From positions 4,167,501-4,231,500 of the forward strand of contig NZ_FNSU01000003.1 of the NCBI RefSeq assembly GCF_900105325.1: a stretch of 64,000 bases of DNA, read 5' to 3'. The notes beneath the pieces were generated by a model. It was not told the DNA's origin, did not search any database, and worked only from the letters and a program-made list of their open reading frames with translations. Position 1 is the first letter of the stretch; each line of letters starts with the position of its first letter. Positions 7,369 through 15,646 of this stretch are shown here, piece after piece. A program made the translations under genes and the position numbers. This stretch comes from Pseudomonas marginalis (GTDB taxonomy: Bacteria > Pseudomonadota > Gammaproteobacteria > Pseudomonadales > Pseudomonadaceae).

Positions 7369-9278
7369 CAGGACAGCGCCTCCAGCTCCGCTTGCAGGGT
7401 TTCCAGCAGTTCGAGGGCTTCCATCCAGGTTTCCTCCAATTGCCCTTCGCGCACCTTGAGCCTGGCCTGTTCGGCCAGCAGGTCGCGCAGCTCATCCTTG
7501 CGCGCAGCCTCGTACACGGCGCTGTCGCCCAGGCTGGCTTCGATCTTGGCCAGGCGCTCGTGCACTTTGCCCAACTCGGCCTCAAGCTTGTCGGCTTCGC
7601 GCTTGTGCGGCGCCAACTGCTGGCGCAGTGCGGCAGCGGCCTGGCGCTGGGCTTTCTTATCGGTCTTGTCCGGGTTGACCGGGGTGTTGCTGACCGGCGC
7701 ATTGCGCAGGCGGTAGTCCGTGAGCCAACGGGCGTAGTCGTCCAGGTCGCCGTCGAACTCTTCGACCTTGCCATCCGCTACCAGCAGGAAGTTGTCGGTG
7801 GTGCTCTTGAGCAAGTGGCGATCGTGAGACACCACCAGGACCGCACCGCTGAACTCCTGCAAGGCCATGGTCAGCGCCAGGCGCATTTCCAGGTCGAGGT
7901 GGTTGGTCGGTTCGTCGAGCAGCAGCAGGTTCGGGCGGTCCCAGGCAATCAACGCCAGGGCCAGGCGGGCTTTTTCGCCGCCGGAGAAGTTCAGCACCGG
8001 CTCATCGATGCGCGCGCCACGGAAGTCAAAGCCACCGAGGAAGTCGCGCAGGGTTTGCTCGCGCTCGGTCGGCGCCAGGCGTTGCAGGTGCAGCAACGGG
8101 CTGGCCTTGGCGTCGAGGGAGTCCAACTGATGCTGGGCGAAGTAGCCCACCACCAGGTTCTCGCCACGGGTCAAACGACCGGCCAGGGGTTGCAGCTCGC
8201 CCGACAGGTTCTTGATCAGCGTCGACTTGCCCGCGCCGTTCGGGCCGAGCAAACCGATGCGCGCACCTGGGGTGAGCTGCAGCTTGACCTTCTCCAGGAT
8301 GGTTTTCTCGCCATACCCCAGGCGGGCATCCGAGAGGTCCAGCAACGGGCTGGAGATTTTCACCGATTCGCGGAACACAAAGTCGAACGGCGAATCGACG
8401 TGGGCCGCCGACAGTTCTTCCATGCGCTCCAGGGCCTTGATCCGGCTCTGGGCCTGGCGGGCCTTGGTGGCCTGGGCCTTGAACCGGGCGATGTAGCTTT
8501 CCATGTGCGCGCGCTGCGCCTGCTGCTTCTCGAACGCCTGCTGCTGCTGGGCCAGGCGCTCGGCACGCGCCCGTTCGAACGCGGTGTAGCCGCCACGGTA
8601 GAGCGTGATCTTCTTCTGTTCGACGTGGGCAATGTTGTCGACCACGGCGTCGAGGAAGTCCCGGTCGTGGGAAATCAGCAGCAAGGTGCCCTGATAGCTC
8701 TTGAGGAAGTCCTCCAGCCACAGGATCGCATCGAGGTCCAAGTGGTTGGTCGGTTCGTCGAGCAGCAGCAGGTCCGAGGGGCACATCAGCGCCTGGGCCA
8801 GATTAAGGCGCATGCGCCAGCCACCGGAGAAGTCGGCGACCGGACGATCCATCTGTTCGTTGGTGAAGCCAAGACCGGCAAGCATCTTGCGGGCGCGGGC
8901 GTCGGCGGTGTAGCCGTCGGCGCTGTCGAGTTCCGCGTGCAGGCGGGCCTGGGCGGCGCCGTCCTGGGCTTTCTCGGCCTCGGCCAGGTCGTGCTGCACC
9001 TGGCGCAGGCGCAGGTCGCCATCGAGCACGTAGTCGATCGCGATGCGGTCCAGGGTGTCGATCTCCTGGCGCATATGGGCGATGCGCCAGTCGGCCGGCA
9101 GCAAGCAGTCCCCGGAATCCGGGGTCAGCTCACCCAGCAACAGGGCGAACAACGTGGATTTGCCGGCGCCGTTGGCACCGATCAGGCCGGCTTTGTGACC
9201 GGCGTGCAGGGTCAGCTCGGCGTCTTCGAGAAGACGTTGCGGGCCACGCTGTAATGTTAGGCTTTGAAGTCGGATCAT
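7368..9278 (-). CDS. yheS: ABC-F ATPase YheS
   Basis: A 636-residue soluble ABC-F protein with two ABC domains and no membrane helices. Domain 1 has Walker A GANGAGKST at 34-42, signature FSGGWRMRL and Walker B LLLLDEPTNHLDLD; domain 2 has GPNGAGKSTLIK, FSGGEKARLA and LLLLDEPTNHLDLE. A charged linker rich in Q, R and A joins them, and a coiled C-terminal arm follows. Length and the start MIRLQSLTLQRG match E. coli YheS (637 residues), a ribosome-associated factor thought to relieve translational stalling. The ATG at 9276-9278 is preferred to an upstream in-frame ATG that would add about 64 residues absent from the family. Confidence 0.9.
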   Translation of the reverse strand: MIRLQSLTLQRGPQRLLEDAELTLHAGHKAGLIGANGAGKSTLFALLLGELTPDSGDCLLPADWRIAHMRQEIDTLDRIAIDYVLDGDLRLRQVQHDLAEAEKAQDGAAQARLHAELDSADGYTADARARKMLAGLGFTNEQMDRPVADFSGGWRMRLNLAQALMCPSDLLLLDEPTNHLDLDAILWLEDFLKSYQGTLLLISHDRDFLDAVVDNIAHVEQKKITLYRGGYTAFERARAERLAQQQQAFEKQQAQRAHMESYIARFKAQATKARQAQSRIKALERMEELSAAHVDSPFDFVFRESVKISSPLLDLSDARLGYGEKTILEKVKLQLTPGARIGLLGPNGAGKSTLIKNLSGELQPLAGRLTRGENLVVGYFAQHQLDSLDAKASPLLHLQRLAPTEREQTLRDFLGGFDFRGARIDEPVLNFSGGEKARLALALIAWDRPNLLLLDEPTNHLDLEMRLALTMALQEFSGAVLVVSHDRHLLKSTTDNFLLVADGKVEEFDGDLDDYARWLTDYRLRNAPVSNTPVNPDKTDKKAQRQAAAALRQQLAPHKREADKLEAELGKVHERLAKIEASLGDSAVYEAARKDELRDLLAEQARLKVREGQLEETWMEALELLETLQAELEALS

Positions 9279-9328
9279 AATGGCGGCGGAGTCTACCAGC
9301 TTCGTTGGCCGCTGGCTTGGGTGTGAAT

Positions 9329-9793
9329 ATGAACGCTGACCTGTGGAGCTTTGCTCTCTCGACTTACGCCCGCCCGGGCGTCGAAGCCGCCTGCCTGCGC
9401 TTGCAGGAGCAAGGGGCGGACGTGTGCCTGTTGCTCTGCGGCGCGTGGCTGGAACAGCGGGGCGTGGCACTTGAGCCGGAGCGTATGCGCACCCTGCAAC
9501 AGCTGGCCCGGCCGTGGCAGGCGCAGGTGATCGAACCCTTGCGGCAGTTGCGTGTGCAATGGCGTGCCAAGGTGCAGCAGGATGAGCAACTGGCGGCGCT
9601 GCGCGAGCGGGTCAAAGCCCTGGAACTGGATGCCGAACGGCAATTGCTGACGCGCCTGGAAGCGTTGACGCAGGCATGGCCGAAAGGGGAGATGACTCAA
9701 CCGCGGTGGTTGGAAGGACTGGCGGCTGAGGATGCCGCCAACCTTGACCATGACGCGCTGCAGCAGCTGCGCGTCATGATCACCGGCACTTAG
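9329..9793 (+). CDS. TIGR02444 family protein
   Basis: A 154-residue protein starting MNADLWSFALSTYARPGVE, which matches the TIGR02444 family of uncharacterised proteobacterial proteins; the conserved early segment (D-L-W-x-F-A-x-x-x-Y) is clear. It is helical and soluble, without signal peptide. It is divergent from yheS (50 bp apart) and ends in a 4-bp overlap with the convergent algP. The start at 9329 gives the family's usual N-terminus. Function unknown; in Pseudomonas it is regularly found between algP and yheS. Confidence 0.8.
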   Translation: MNADLWSFALSTYARPGVEAACLRLQEQGADVCLLLCGAWLEQRGVALEPERMRTLQQLARPWQAQVIEPLRQLRVQWRAKVQQDEQLAALRERVKALELDAERQLLTRLEALTQAWPKGEMTQPRWLEGLAAEDAANLDHDALQQLRVMITGT

Positions 9794-10908
9794 GAGGCGC
9801 TGGTTGGGGTGGTGCTTGGCGCTACCGGTGCAGGGGTGCTGCTGGCCGATGCGGTTGGAGCGGTGGTCGCTGCCGGGGTAGCAGCAGGTGCTGCTGGCTT
9901 GGCCGGTGCTGGTTTCGCAGCAGCAGGCTTTGCAACTGGCTTGGCGGCTGGCTTTGCAGCAGCAGGCTTTGCAGTTGGCTTGGCGGCTGGCTTTGCAGCC
10001 GGTTTTGCAGCAGTAGGTTTGGCGGCTGGTTTGGCGGCAGTGGTTTTAGCAACTGGCTTCGCGGCCGGCTTTGCAGCAGCGGTTTTAGCAACTGGCTTCG
10101 CGGCTGGTTTCGCAGTAGCGGTTTTAGCCGCTGGCTTCGCGGCTGGTTTCGCAGCAGCGGTTTTAGCAACTGGCTTCGCGGCTGGTTTCGCAGCAGCGGT
10201 TTTAGCCGCTGGCTTCGCGGCTGGTTTCGCAGCAGCGGTTTTAGCAACTGGCTTCGCGGCTGGTTTCGCAGCAGCGGTTTTAGCAACTGGCTTCGCGGCT
10301 GGTTTCGCAGCAGCGGTTTTAGCAACTGGCTTCGCGGCTGGTTTCGCAGCAGCGGTTTTAGCAACTGGCTTCGCGGCTGGCTTTGCAGCAGCAGTTTTGG
10401 TCGCTGGCTTCACGGCTGGCTTTGCAGCAGCAGTTTTGGTCGCTGGCTTCACGGCTGGTTTTGCAACAGCGGTTTTAGCCGCTGGCTTGGCTGGCGCTTT
10501 AGCCGGAGCACGGGCACCCAGCACTTTAGCTACGGCTTCCTTCACACGACCAACGCCCTGGGCCAGTTTCAGGCTTTCTTGAGCATCTTTTTTGAGTTGG
10601 GAAATGTAGGTGCGGGTTTCAGCTTGACGATCCTTGAGAGCATCCAGCAGGTCTTCGAGTTCTTTTACCGCGTCTTTGGCTTTGGCTTGTGCCTTGGCCT
10701 TGCCGGCAGTGGCGGCGTCTTGCAGTTTGGTGCGGGATTTGTGCAGCTTTTCTTGCGCTTTACCGCGTTGTTTTTCCAGCTTGGCGAGCAGTTTTTCTGC
10801 ATCGGCCAACGCTTGGGAACATGCGCTTTCCAGATGTTCGAGCAAGCTGCCCGACAATTGTTGGAGTAAATGCAACGGGGTATTTACAGGCTTCTGTTTG
10901 GCCGACAT
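9790..10908 (-). CDS. algP: AlgP (AlgR3), histone-like protein with KPAAKP repeat tail
   Basis: A 372-residue basic protein. Residues 1-130 form a charged helical domain (MSAKQKPVNTPLHLLQQLSG, then K/E-rich coiled coil); from about 133 the rest is a tail of tandem A-K-P-A-A-K-P units resembling histone H1. This is AlgP, once reported as a regulator of alginate genes in P. aeruginosa and thought to bind DNA or the nucleoid. The tail is encoded by a 39-bp minisatellite, so its length is likely to vary between strains. It belongs to the algR-hem-algQ-algP neighbourhood. The role in non-mucoid species is not established. Confidence 0.9.
   Translation of the reverse strand: MSAKQKPVNTPLHLLQQLSGSLLEHLESACSQALADAEKLLAKLEKQRGKAQEKLHKSRTKLQDAATAGKAKAQAKAKDAVKELEDLLDALKDRQAETRTYISQLKKDAQESLKLAQGVGRVKEAVAKVLGARAPAKAPAKPAAKTAVAKPAVKPATKTAAAKPAVKPATKTAAAKPAAKPVAKTAAAKPAAKPVAKTAAAKPAAKPVAKTAAAKPAAKPVAKTAAAKPAAKPAAKTAAAKPAAKPVAKTAAAKPAAKPAAKTATAKPAAKPVAKTAAAKPAAKPVAKTTAAKPAAKPTAAKPAAKPAAKPTAKPAAAKPAAKPVAKPAAAKPAPAKPAAPAATPAATTAPTASASSTPAPVAPSTTPTSAS
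10040..10490. repeat. 39-bp tandem minisatellite inside algP
   Basis: About eleven copies of a 39-bp unit, each coding for 13 residues of the K-T-A-A-A-K-P-A-A-K-P-V-A type. Copies from about 10118 to 10390 are almost identical and differ mainly in V/A codons; outer copies are more diverged. The unit length is a multiple of three, so gain or loss of copies keeps the frame. Confidence 0.9.
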
Positions 10909-11100
10909 GGTTTACCTCCTGGCTGACGTGGGTGCGGCTCATACTAGCCCTCTGCTCTTACCGCCGCTAGGGCATGTTGACAGTATCGTTTGCGTTGCGT
11001 TGCAACGTGCGAAAATTCTTATCGATATAACGAAAACACGCGGCACTTTTTACGCACTCGCACTGGCATAATCCGTCGCACTTTCGGCAGGAGAATGCCC

Positions 11101-11778
11101 ATGTTGCGTTACCTTTTCCTTGTGCTGGGCCTGGCGATTTCCACGGCCAATGCGAGCGAGCAATCACCGTCAAAAACCACGCCCCAAGACCAGCACGACC
11201 TCGCCTACAGCCTGGGCGCCAGCCTCGGTGAGCGCCTGCGCCAGGAAGTCCCGGACCTGCAGATCCAGGCCTTGATCGACGGCCTCAAGCAAGCCTATCA
11301 AGGCAAGCCGCTGGCGTTGGATAACACGCGCATCGAACAGATTCTTGCCGAGCACGAAGCGCAGGCCGAAGCCGACGCCCAAGCGCCTAAAAGCGAAAAG
11401 GCGCTCGCCGCCGAGCAGCAGTTTTTAACCAGGGAAAAAGCCGTGAAAGGGGTGCGCGAGTTGGCCGATGGCATCCTGCTCACGGAACTGACACCCGGCA
11501 CTGGTAACAAGCCTGGCGCGAATGATCAGGTCCAGGTGAACTACGTTGGACGATTGCCCGATGGCACGGTCTTCGATCAGAGCACACAACCCCAGTGGTT
11601 TCGCCTGGACAGTGTGATCAGCGGCTGGAGCAGCGCGTTGCAGCAGATGCCGGTCGGGGCCAAATGGCGCCTCGTGATCCCATCGGCCCAAGCCTATGGA
11701 GGCGACGGTGCCGGCGAGCTGATCCCGCCGTATACGCCACTGGTATTCGAGATCGAATTACTCGGCACCCGTCATTGA
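11101..11778 (+). CDS. FKBP-type peptidyl-prolyl isomerase, periplasmic
   Basis: A 225-residue protein with signal peptide (cleavage after TANA), an N-terminal dimerisation segment (DLAYSLGASLGERLRQEV, typical of Mip/FkpA proteins), a helical connector to about residue 120, and a C-terminal FKBP domain (VQVNYVGRLPDGTVFDQS, then IPSAQAYGGDGAGELIPPYT). It should catalyse prolyl isomerisation and chaperone folding in the periplasm. Of two nearby ATGs, 11101 is preferred because GGAG at 11090-11093 is only 1 bp from the first. Divergent from algP. A strong terminator follows. Confidence 0.88.
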   Translation: MLRYLFLVLGLAISTANASEQSPSKTTPQDQHDLAYSLGASLGERLRQEVPDLQIQALIDGLKQAYQGKPLALDNTRIEQILAEHEAQAEADAQAPKSEKALAAEQQFLTREKAVKGVRELADGILLTELTPGTGNKPGANDQVQVNYVGRLPDGTVFDQSTQPQWFRLDSVISGWSSALQQMPVGAKWRLVIPSAQAYGGDGAGELIPPYTPLVFEIELLGTRH

Positions 11779-11783
11779 GCCAA

Positions 11784-11814
11784 TAAAAAACGGTGCGCCA
11801 TGCGCACCGTTCTT
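11784..11814. terminator. Bidirectional terminator between FKBP gene and rsd
   Basis: A 10-bp perfect stem (AACGGTGCGC / GCGCACCGTT) with loop CAT. On the minus strand it is followed by a T tract (TTTTTTATT), well placed to end rsd; on the plus strand the tail is TTCTTAT. Serves the two convergent genes. Confidence 0.8.
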
Positions 11815-11830
11815 ATCTCGCCCGCAAAGG

Positions 11831-12289
11831 TCAGGCCTGGGGGACAGCTTCTTCCTTATGGGCGTTGTGGAGCACTTCGATCAGGCAATCTTCCAGTTCG
11901 AAACGCTCATGGAGCAGGCCACCCAACTCCTTGAATTTCTCAGCAACGCACTGGCCGGCATCACACAGGTCGGTGAACGCCAGCAGTTTCTCAGTGATGA
12001 CATCGATACGCGGGTAAAGGGTCTCGGCCAGTTCCAGACCACGCTTATCATCGAAGGCTTCCGCCTCTTTGGTCAACTGCTCGTAGACACCGAAATGGCC
12101 AGCAGACACATAGTCCACCAACACTTCACAGAACTCCTGCAACGGCTTGCGATTCTCAGCCAGGGCCTCGGGCTTGGCGCCAAGAGCATCAAAGGCCCGA
12201 ACCAGTTCGTGACGTGCCTTCAACCAGCTGTCGATCAGCTTGTGCACCCCACCCCAGCGTTCCTGAGCATTCTGACAACTTTCCAGCAT
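11831..12289 (-). CDS. rsd: Rsd/AlgQ, anti-sigma-70 regulator
   Basis: A 152-residue all-helical protein starting MLESCQNAQERWGGVHKLID, matching Rsd of E. coli and AlgQ (AlgR2) of Pseudomonas. It binds region 4 of the housekeeping sigma factor and lowers its use in stationary phase, and affects alginate, siderophore and polyphosphate metabolism in pseudomonads. The central W-x-x-x-H-x-L-I-D and the later VDYVSAGHFGVYEQL segment are conserved. It stands alone between dsbB and the FKBP gene, with its own terminator downstream at 11784-11814. Confidence 0.92.
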   Translation of the reverse strand: MLESCQNAQERWGGVHKLIDSWLKARHELVRAFDALGAKPEALAENRKPLQEFCEVLVDYVSAGHFGVYEQLTKEAEAFDDKRGLELAETLYPRIDVITEKLLAFTDLCDAGQCVAEKFKELGGLLHERFELEDCLIEVLHNAHKEEAVPQA

Positions 12290-12498
12290 GATGATCTCTC
12301 TTCCCTATAGGGGCGCTGCCGCCTGATGCCCGCGCAACACTTCAAGGATAAAACAGCAGCGGGACAAGGCCGCGTCTGACAAACGGTTTCAATAACGCGT
12401 GCGGGCCAGATTATGCCCCCATGACTATGGCTTCAAGGTACGCAGGAGAGAAAGTTCATACAAGTGTTTAATCCCGTCCTACAAACTGCGGCCTCCGA

Positions 12499-13020
12499 TC
12501 AGTGGCCCGCTGAGCGCAACGGACGGCTCAAGAACAGTCGGGAAAATTGCATGACACCGAGGATCAACATGCCCAGGAAGAACAACAGGCTCCACTCGGG
12601 AAGGCTCAGGTCAAATAGCGTCCAGCTTATTTCCATACAATCGACCGTGCCTTCGACCGTCAATTGCAACGCCTGCCACAGCGACAGGTTCTCGAGCATG
12701 TGACTGAGACTGGGCCAGCAATCGGCGGCCTGATCCGCTGCGGCATTTTGCAGCAGCACCTGGCGTACGGCGGTGATGGCACCCAGCAACGCACAGACCA
12801 TGCTCGTAAACCCGTACAAGTAAAAAGTGGAACGCCTGGGGTTGTGGATAGCGGCGACCAGATTGATCAGCGTGAAGGCAGCCAGAAAGGCCCGTTGCAT
12901 CTGGCACAGGAAACAAGGGCGTAACGAGGCACCGAACTCAAGATAGAAGGACGCACCCAACGTCAGCGCACCCGCCATGAACGCAAGGAAAAACAAGGAG
13001 CGTGAAGGGGCCAAAGACAT
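12499..13020 (-). CDS. dsbB: DsbB-family disulfide bond formation protein (DsbH type)
   Basis: A 173-residue inner-membrane protein with four helices. The first periplasmic loop has the CFLC redox pair (C36-C39) next to a quinone-site region (QMQR), and the second loop has cysteines in ADCWPS and TVDCMEISW. DsbB proteins re-oxidise DsbA and pass electrons to ubiquinone. In P. aeruginosa the homologue beside hemY is called DsbH/DsbB2; a second dsbB elsewhere is likely. Lies 236 bp downstream of hemY on the same strand. Confidence 0.9.
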   Translation of the reverse strand: MSLAPSRSLFFLAFMAGALTLGASFYLEFGASLRPCFLCQMQRAFLAAFTLINLVAAIHNPRRSTFYLYGFTSMVCALLGAITAVRQVLLQNAAADQAADCWPSLSHMLENLSLWQALQLTVEGTVDCMEISWTLFDLSLPEWSLLFFLGMLILGVMQFSRLFLSRPLRSAGH

Positions 13021-13256
13021 GCTTTATCCGCATCGCGAGAGATAGGTCGTTACGTTAGAGGAAAGGCCTGACCCCTTTCAATACGCGCCAGAGCAGACGA
13101 TTCCGTGAGAACGTAGGGACATCCCGTCAGAGAATGGAAGACTTGAAGCGCATGAACGTAGGAGTTTGCTTCAAAGCCCCTCAGGGCCGGCATATGCGCA
13201 GCATTGAAGGGCTGGTCATCAGAAATATCTGAGCCAACCCTAGACTTCTTCCTGCA

Positions 13257-14498
13257 TCAAACTCGGGCAGGAACTGGCAGCGGAGACGCCAGCAAGCGGT
13301 TATCCAATAAGCCCAGGCCTTCCTGGAACAACTGGTTGCTGCGCTCGGTGTCGCCCAACTGCGCCAACAGCCGCGCCAGTTCGGCACAGGCCTCGGGATT
13401 ACGTTGCACCTGCAGGCTGCTTTCCAGGTAATCACGCGCCTTGCCCCACAGGCTGTTTTGCAGGCACAGACGACCCAATGTCAACAACAGGCTGGCATCG
13501 CCCGGGTGGTCCTTTAGCCAGCCCTCGGCAAACTTCAATTGCCGGGCAGGATCACTGCCGCGCAGCAGGCCGTAGAGACGAATCAGGTGGCTGTCGTAGC
13601 CGCGCTTGATGGCACCGCGCAACGCCTCCTCCGCCTTGGCATCGGCGCCCAATTGACGCAGTTGCTCGGCATAGGCCAGGACCAGTTGCGGCTCCTGGCG
13701 CTGGGCGGAAGTGAGCTGTTGCCAGGCCCGCTCAAGAGACTGCAGGCCGGCTTCGCCCTGCTCTTCGCGCTGGGCCGCCAGGCTCAGGTTCTCCCCCCAG
13801 GCACGCCGCTCCAATTCGGCCAATTCGCCGGCGGGCAGTACCTTATCCTTGCGCAGCTCCGGCAACAGGCGGATTACCGACGACCAGTCGCCACGCTGCT
13901 GGTGCAGACGCTGCAATTGGCGCAGCACTTGGCCGTTGTGGGGATGACGCTCGTGCATGGCCTGCAAGGTGGTGAGCGCGCCGTCAGTATCGCCACGGTC
14001 CAATTGCAACTGCGCATGGCTCAAGGCAACCGCCAGCTCGGCCTGGGGCTGACGCTCCAGGGCGCGCTCGAGCAAACCGTCCGACTCTTCATAACGGCCC
14101 TGCTCATTCGCCGCCCGGGCCGCGCCCAGGTAGTACAGCAATGGCTGGCGCTCGGCTTCGGCGGCACGGTGCAGGTGACGTTCGGCACTGGCCCAACGGC
14201 CTTCGGCGAGGTCCATCTGGCCCTGCTCAATGGCGATCTGCACGCGGCGACTGCGGTTACGTCGTGACCACGGGTTGACCACGCCACCCGAGGTGGTGAC
14301 CAGGCTCAGCAATACGCGGATCAAGTAGATAGCCAGGGCGAAGACAAACACCGCCACCACGGTAGCCCATAGGCTCGACTCGTAGTGCAGCACATGAGGA
14401 TAGGTAATCAGCACGTAGCCGGTGTGTTTCGAAATGCCCACGGCCAGTGCCAGGGCGATTGCAATCGCCAGCACCAGGATCACATAGAAACGCTTCAT
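13257..14498 (-). CDS. hemY: HemY, haem biosynthesis-associated TPR protein
   Basis: A 413-residue inner-membrane protein: two N-terminal helices (about 5-25 and 40-65), then TPR-like repeats (ASAERHLHRAAEAE, PQAELAVALSHAQLQLDRGD) facing the cytoplasm or periplasm. This is the proteobacterial HemY (HemY_N domain), found with HemX beside hemCD; it is not the Bacillus protoporphyrinogen oxidase of the same name. Its exact role in porphyrin synthesis is unclear. The ATG is 5 bp beyond the hemX stop, so it is the last gene of the hemCDXY operon. Confidence 0.9.
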   Translation of the reverse strand: MKRFYVILVLAIAIALALAVGISKHTGYVLITYPHVLHYESSLWATVVAVFVFALAIYLIRVLLSLVTTSGGVVNPWSRRNRSRRVQIAIEQGQMDLAEGRWASAERHLHRAAEAERQPLLYYLGAARAANEQGRYEESDGLLERALERQPQAELAVALSHAQLQLDRGDTDGALTTLQAMHERHPHNGQVLRQLQRLHQQRGDWSSVIRLLPELRKDKVLPAGELAELERRAWGENLSLAAQREEQGEAGLQSLERAWQQLTSAQRQEPQLVLAYAEQLRQLGADAKAEEALRGAIKRGYDSHLIRLYGLLRGSDPARQLKFAEGWLKDHPGDASLLLTLGRLCLQNSLWGKARDYLESSLQVQRNPEACAELARLLAQLGDTERSNQLFQEGLGLLDNRLLASPLPVPARV

Positions 14499-14503
14499 CG
14501 GCT

Positions 14504-15628
14504 CTACTCCTGCTTCGCCGACGTGGCCGCCGGCGTGGATGCCGCCTTGGCTTCGTCAGCAGACAGATGACGACGTTCGAGGTACGCCTGCACCGCAGCC
14601 AGGCTCGCCGCCAGGTCCGGGGTCACCACCGAGACAGCCTTGGGCTCAAGCTCGGCGATACGCGCCAGCATCGCCTTGCTCTGCGGGTTGTCCTGGTTGA
14701 AGTTGTCCTGCAACACGCTGCGAGCCTCACCCAGGGAGCGGCTGTACACCGCCGATTCACCATTGAGCGCCGCCCATTGTGCTTGCTCCAGGGCCAGGCT
14801 GAGGGCCAGGCGTACCTGGTTCAGGCCTTGACCGGCGAGCAGTGGACGAATGTTGTCGTCGGGGTTGAAGTCGATGCGGAAGTAACGGGAAATCTGCTCC
14901 CACCACTGGCTCCAACGGCTGTCCGTATCGGTGCTCGGACGCCCCTGGGATGCGGGCTCGGTCAGTTGATACTCAGGGGCAATGGCCGCCAGTTGCACGA
15001 CCTGATCACGCAAGGCCGCCAATTGCAGATACAGCCCGGTGCGATCCGGCTGCTCAGTACTGCGCAACGCGGCAAGGCTCTTGGCCAGCTGCTCGCGGGC
15101 AGCGTAGGAGCCCGGATCGCTTTGCTCGCGAAGAATCTCGTCGGCGCCCTGGACGAGGGCCTGGGCGCTGTTGATGTCTTGCAAGGCAGACAAGCGCAAA
15201 CTCGCCAGGCGAATCAGGTGCTCGGCCTCAGCCAGGCGCCAATCCTTGCGGCTGGCACCCAGCACGGTTTCCAGGCGCTGGCTCAAGCGCTGCTGGTCAC
15301 CCTGCAACTGGGCCACCAGCCGACGGCGCTCCTCAAGCTCATCCGCACCCGGCAGTTGCGCCAGGCGTGCAGCCAGTTGTTGCTGGCTTTGCTTGAGGGC
15401 CTGGGATTGGTCATCCAGGGTCTGCACTTGACCCAGTTGGTGCTGGCTGCTGGCTTGCAGGGCACGAACCTGCCAGAGACCCCAACCGCCGGCGGCAACA
15501 CCCGCAGCGCCAAGCAGCAGGGCGACAACTGCCAGGCCATTGCCGCGGCGCGGCGCGGTGACCGGTGACTCAACCGGCGCATCAAGTGCGGGTTGGGTTT
15601 CATCTTTAGGCAAGGCTGTTTCGCTCAC
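14504..15628 (-). CDS. hemX: HemX, uroporphyrinogen biosynthesis-associated membrane protein
   Basis: A 374-residue protein: cytoplasmic N-terminus with prolines, one membrane helix (GLAVVALLLGAAGVAAGGWG region, about 30-53), then a long coiled coil rich in Q, L and R, and a helical C-terminal domain. It is often labelled uroporphyrin-III C-methyltransferase, but has no methyltransferase motif. The start is a GTG (15626-15628) with AAGGA seven bases upstream. It lies 18 bp after hemD and 5 bp before hemY. It probably anchors a porphyrin-synthesis complex at the membrane, which is inference. Confidence 0.88.
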   Translation of the reverse strand: MSETALPKDETQPALDAPVESPVTAPRRGNGLAVVALLLGAAGVAAGGWGLWQVRALQASSQHQLGQVQTLDDQSQALKQSQQQLAARLAQLPGADELEERRRLVAQLQGDQQRLSQRLETVLGASRKDWRLAEAEHLIRLASLRLSALQDINSAQALVQGADEILREQSDPGSYAAREQLAKSLAALRSTEQPDRTGLYLQLAALRDQVVQLAAIAPEYQLTEPASQGRPSTDTDSRWSQWWEQISRYFRIDFNPDDNIRPLLAGQGLNQVRLALSLALEQAQWAALNGESAVYSRSLGEARSVLQDNFNQDNPQSKAMLARIAELEPKAVSVVTPDLAASLAAVQAYLERRHLSADEAKAASTPAATSAKQE

Positions 15629-15646
15629 GTATCCGTCCTTTGCGTA

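Noticed and set aside
10040..10490. Possible CRISPR array
   Set aside because: Regular repeat, but no unique spacers: units are adjacent and encode the AlgP tail.
9809..10582. Open frame of 257 codons antisense to algP
   Set aside because: Arises because the 39-bp repeat unit lacks stops in that frame; the product is a monotone G-F-A-A-G pattern.
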